From Limnohabitans kasalickyi (lineage in GTDB: Bacteria > Pseudomonadota > Gammaproteobacteria > Burkholderiales > Burkholderiaceae_C), in assembly GCA_965234325.1 (NCBI GenBank), contig OZ248416.1, forward strand, positions 62,001 through 126,000: a stretch of DNA of 64,000 nt, read 5' to 3'. The translations under genes and the position numbers were made by a program. Under the pieces are notes generated by a model. The model had not been told where the DNA came from, made no database searches, and saw nothing but the letters and a program-made list of their open reading frames with translations. Below, piece by piece: positions 61,670 through 64,000 of this stretch; position 1 is the first letter of the stretch; each line of letters starts with the position of its first letter.

Positions 61670-61696
61670 TCAAGTTTTTTGACACCCTTCCGATAC
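61670..61696 (+). promoter_or_regulatory. Sigma-28 (FliA) promoter upstream of fliS
   Basis: TCAAGTTT (61670-61677), then an 11-base spacer, then TCCGATAC (61689-61696). The consensus is TAAAGTTT-N11-GCCGATAA, so 6 of 8 match in each half with exact spacing. Transcription would start near 61703, about 30 bases before the fliS ATG, and fliA itself is the second gene upstream. Confidence 0.75.
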
Positions 61697-61733
61697 TGTC
61701 TGTGTCAACCAGAGAAACACAGGAGCTAATCAG

Positions 61734-62156
61734 ATGCGAGCCAACATGCGTGCCATTCAAAGTTATGGCAATGTCAAAGTCACCACAGGCGTAGCCACGG
61801 CTAACAACGTGCAGCTCATTCAAATGTTGTTTGACGGGTTGCTGGAGAGTTTGTCGACCGCTCGTGGTCACATCCAGCACAACAACATCGCTGAAAAGTC
61901 CAAAGCGGTCGCCCGCGCCAGTCGCATCGTGATTGGCTTGCAAGGCGCCTTGGATTTCGAAAAAGGCGGCGACTTGGCCAACAACCTCAATGAGTTGTAC
62001 AGCTATGTGACACGCCGTTTGTTCCATGTGAACGCCCATAACGACATCGCCGTGTTGGACGAGATTCATGGTTTGATGCGCGAAATTCGCGATGCTTGGG
62101 AGGGCGTGCCTTCCTTGGTGCCAGCCAGTACCCGAGCTACAGGCTTGATGAACTGA
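61734..62156 (+). CDS. fliS: Flagellin export chaperone FliS
   Basis: A 140-residue helical chaperone. The segment NNVQLIQMLFDGLLESLSTARGHIQ and the later ELYSYVTRRLFHVNAHND are typical of FliS. It binds the C-terminal end of flagellin in the cytoplasm and hands it to FlhA. A ribosome site AGGAG lies about 8 bases before the ATG, and a sigma-28 promoter lies just upstream. fliC and fliD, often adjacent, are absent. Confidence 0.93.
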   Translation: MRANMRAIQSYGNVKVTTGVATANNVQLIQMLFDGLLESLSTARGHIQHNNIAEKSKAVARASRIVIGLQGALDFEKGGDLANNLNELYSYVTRRLFHVNAHNDIAVLDEIHGLMREIRDAWEGVPSLVPASTRATGLMN

Positions 62157-62199
62157 AATTCAGTTAATCTTGCAGGTTGTTAGGATTGATAAAAACAAG

Positions 62200-62224
62200 C
62201 GCACCCGAAGTGTTCGAGGTGCGC
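62200..62224. promoter_or_regulatory. Stem-loop in the fliS-motA gap
   Basis: GCGCACC and GGTGCGC pair, then after one bulged base CGAA pairs with TTCG around GTG. It ends 22 bases before the motA ATG. The T run lies on the wrong side for a plus-strand terminator, so it may instead structure the motA leader. Confidence 0.4.
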
Positions 62225-62246
62225 TGACCTGCATGGGGAGTGTTAG

Positions 62247-63107
62247 ATGATTTCGATTGTTGGCGTTATTTTGCTGTTTGTCTGCGTGTTCGGCGGTTTC
62301 GTCGCCCACGGTGGTGACATGGCACCCATTATCAAAGCCGCACCGGGTGAGTTGTTCATCATTGGTGGGGCGGGCATTGCTGGCATGGTTTCGGGCAACA
62401 GTCTGTCTATCTTTAAAGCGGCGATGGGCGGTTTTGGCCGTGTGGTCAAAGGCCCCAAGTACAAAAAAGACGACTACGTCGCCATCATCGCGGTCATCTC
62501 CAAATTGATGAAAACGCTCAAGGCCGAAGGCGCGGTGGCCATGGAGTCTCACGTTGAAAACCCCGAAGCCAGTGCGATCTTTGGTGAATTTCCGAAGATG
62601 CTAAATGACCATGGTTTGACCGGTTTGATTTGCGACACCATCCGCTTGATGGTGGTGTCTTCAGGCACATTGAGCCCATACGCCGTCGAAGACGTCATGA
62701 CCACGTCCATCAAGGTTCATCATCACACCGAACTGAAAGCGGCCGAAGCTTTGGCCGCTTTGTCTGGCGCCTTGCCTGCGCTGGGCATTGTGGCTTGTGT
62801 GCTGGGTGTGGTGAAGACCATGGGTGCGATTGACCAGCCTCCACCTGTGCTGGGTGCGCTGATTGGTGGCGCCTTGGTGGGCACGTTCTTGGGCGTGTTC
62901 ATGGCTTACGGTATTTTCGAGCCCTTTGCCGGTCGCTTGAAGCAAATCATTGATGAAGATGGTGAAGTGCTCAAAGTGGCTCAGCAAATCATTTTGGGCA
63001 ACATGCATGGCTACCCTGTGCCGTTGATCATCGAAGGCGCCCGTGTGTGTATCAGCCATGACTCTCAGCCCTCGTTTGGCGAAATCTTTGATGCGCTGAG
63101 GAAGTAA
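62247..63107 (+). CDS. motA: Flagellar stator protein MotA
   Basis: A 286-residue inner membrane protein with four helices and a large cytoplasmic loop. It has GGFVAHGGDMAPIIKAAPGELFIIGGAG at the N terminus and the C-terminal pair of helices with the conserved LPALGIVACVLGVVKTMGAIDQPP. It forms the proton channel with MotB and pushes on FliG. Length matches the beta/gammaproteobacterial MotA type. Its TAA shares one base with the motB ATG (TAATG). Confidence 0.95.
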   Translation: MISIVGVILLFVCVFGGFVAHGGDMAPIIKAAPGELFIIGGAGIAGMVSGNSLSIFKAAMGGFGRVVKGPKYKKDDYVAIIAVISKLMKTLKAEGAVAMESHVENPEASAIFGEFPKMLNDHGLTGLICDTIRLMVVSSGTLSPYAVEDVMTTSIKVHHHTELKAAEALAALSGALPALGIVACVLGVVKTMGAIDQPPPVLGALIGGALVGTFLGVFMAYGIFEPFAGRLKQIIDEDGEVLKVAQQIILGNMHGYPVPLIIEGARVCISHDSQPSFGEIFDALRK

Positions 63108-64000
63108 TGGCGGATGAAAAAGACGCCGCCGTAGCGGTCGTACCTGAAGGCGAGGCGGCGCCAGTCGTTCCGAAGCCGCCTGCCATTCCCGAGGAAGTAC
63201 CGGCAGCGCCCGCGCCGGTGATCATCATCAAAAAAATCATTGATGATGGCCATGGTGGGGCCCACGGTGGCGCTTGGAAAATTGCGTTGGCCGACATGAT
63301 GACGGCCATGATGGCCTTCTTCTTGTTGATGTGGCTGCTCGGCGCTTCCAACGAAGACCAGCGTAAAAGTATTGCCGACTACTTCAAACCCACCTCCCAA
63401 AGCATCGTCACCATGGGTAAATTGGCGGGATCGAACGGCATGTTTGGTGGTACGTCCATCATTGACCCCGATGGTTTTCCGTTTTCAGCCAAACAAACCG
63501 GCCTGTTGGAACGTTTGACACCCCGCTCAGAAGGCGGTCCTAACCCCAGCACCGAGCCGGGCCAAGAAAACCAAAACCCTTATTCCGACCCTGATAAGTT
63601 ATCGGAAGAACAGAAAAAAGAAGTGGCTGCCGCCAAAGAGCAAGCCGACTTTGCCAAGCTCGAACAAGAAATTGAGCAAAAGCTGTCGCAAAACAAAAAG
63701 CTCGAGGGTCTGAAAGACCAAGTGTCGATCACGCGTGACAAAGACGGTTTGCGCATTGAAATCATCGACAAAGCTGACTTTGCGATGTTCCCCAGTGGCG
63801 GCATGACCATGCAGGGTAAGGCTTCTAGCTTGATCTCCGAAATTGCGGCGTCGTTGGCTGAAATTCCGAACAAAGTGGCGATTCGTGGCCACACGGACAG
63901 TGTGCAGTTTCAAAACCCGGAAGGGCGCAACAACTGGTCGTTGTCGGCTGAGCGTGCTGAGGTGACGCGTTCTTTGCTGGAGAAAAAAGGCATCAAAGAA
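63107..64000 (+). CDS. motB: Flagellar stator protein MotB, 5' part
   Basis: The first 298 codons; the gene runs off the window end. An acidic Ala/Pro-rich N terminus (1-38) precedes the IIIKKIIDDGHGGAHGGAW region and one membrane helix. The proton-carrying Asp is D63 (ALADMMTAMMAFF). A plug/linker region follows, then the OmpA-like peptidoglycan-binding domain, starting about residue 205 and containing AIRGHTDSVQFQNPEG. The start is coupled to motA through TAATG. No stop is present to the end, so the last part of the OmpA domain is missing. Confidence 0.94.
   Translation, partial: MADEKDAAVAVVPEGEAAPVVPKPPAIPEEVPAAPAPVIIIKKIIDDGHGGAHGGAWKIALADMMTAMMAFFLLMWLLGASNEDQRKSIADYFKPTSQSIVTMGKLAGSNGMFGGTSIIDPDGFPFSAKQTGLLERLTPRSEGGPNPSTEPGQENQNPYSDPDKLSEEQKKEVAAAKEQADFAKLEQEIEQKLSQNKKLEGLKDQVSITRDKDGLRIEIIDKADFAMFPSGGMTMQGKASSLISEIAASLAEIPNKVAIRGHTDSVQFQNPEGRNNWSLSAERAEVTRSLLEKKGIKE

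Noticed and set aside
62165..62192. Possible sigma-28 promoter before motA (GATTGATAA as -10)
   Set aside because: The -10 half is weak, and no TAAAGTTT-like -35 lies 11-12 bases upstream.

Overview
The window looks like a chromosomal segment of a betaproteobacterium of the order Burkholderiales, most likely a freshwater member of the Comamonadaceae (Limnohabitans/Rhodoferax-like). This is inferred from the division and cell wall (dcw) cluster running straight into lpxC, the heavy use of TTG for leucine, the TonB-mtgA-ruvC neighbourhood, and the fliK-L-M-N / flhA-flhF-fleN-fliA blocks. I see no rRNA, tRNA, CRISPR array, insertion sequence or prophage.

Region 1 (1-17670) is an almost complete dcw cluster on the + strand: rsmH (3' end only), ftsL, ftsI, murE, murF, mraY, murD, ftsW, murG, murC, ddl, ftsQ, ftsA, ftsZ and lpxC. 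Most genes overlap by 1-10 bases. Together they make the UDP-MurNAc-pentapeptide and lipid I/II and build the divisome. MurD is unusual: about 120 extra residues (a helical Ala/Glu-rich stretch plus a Pro linker) sit inside its central domain.

Region 2 (17671-26458) has ruvC, mtgA, a TonB-like protein, an RNB-family exoribonuclease and a YqiA-like esterase on the minus strand. These are followed by rodA, a beta-hydroxyacid dehydrogenase and tldD on the plus strand. Region 3 (26200-34720) starts with a DAHP synthase gene preceded by what looks like a complete transcription attenuator: a Phe/Tyr-rich leader peptide, an antiterminator and a terminator. It continues with mpl, a nucleotidyltransferase-like protein, a TlpA-type thioredoxin, accBC, prmA, a zinc-ribbon/DUF3426 protein and a PfkB kinase.

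Region 4 (34680-43300) holds a histone H1-like gene and nrdB/nrdA with two NrdR boxes 32 bp apart upstream. These are followed by ampD, a small membrane protein, a CcsA-like protein and ffh. Region 5 (43300-48820) is the most accessory-looking part: a Rieske oxygenase / glutamine-synthetase-like enzyme / adrenodoxin-type ferredoxin group, a frameshifted XRE regulator, and an AT-rich lipoprotein gene.

Region 6 (48821-64000) has miaB, a membrane-anchored alpha-carbonic anhydrase with an unusual coiled-coil extension, and a flagellar region. The latter consists of fliK-fliL-fliM-fliN (minus) divergent from flhA-flhF-fleN-fliA, an unknown membrane protein, fliS with a sigma-28 promoter, motA, and motB running off the window. 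It covers the switch, hook-length control, export gate, polar placement and number control, flagellar sigma factor, filament chaperone and stator. fliOPQR, flhB and the basal body genes are not in the window.
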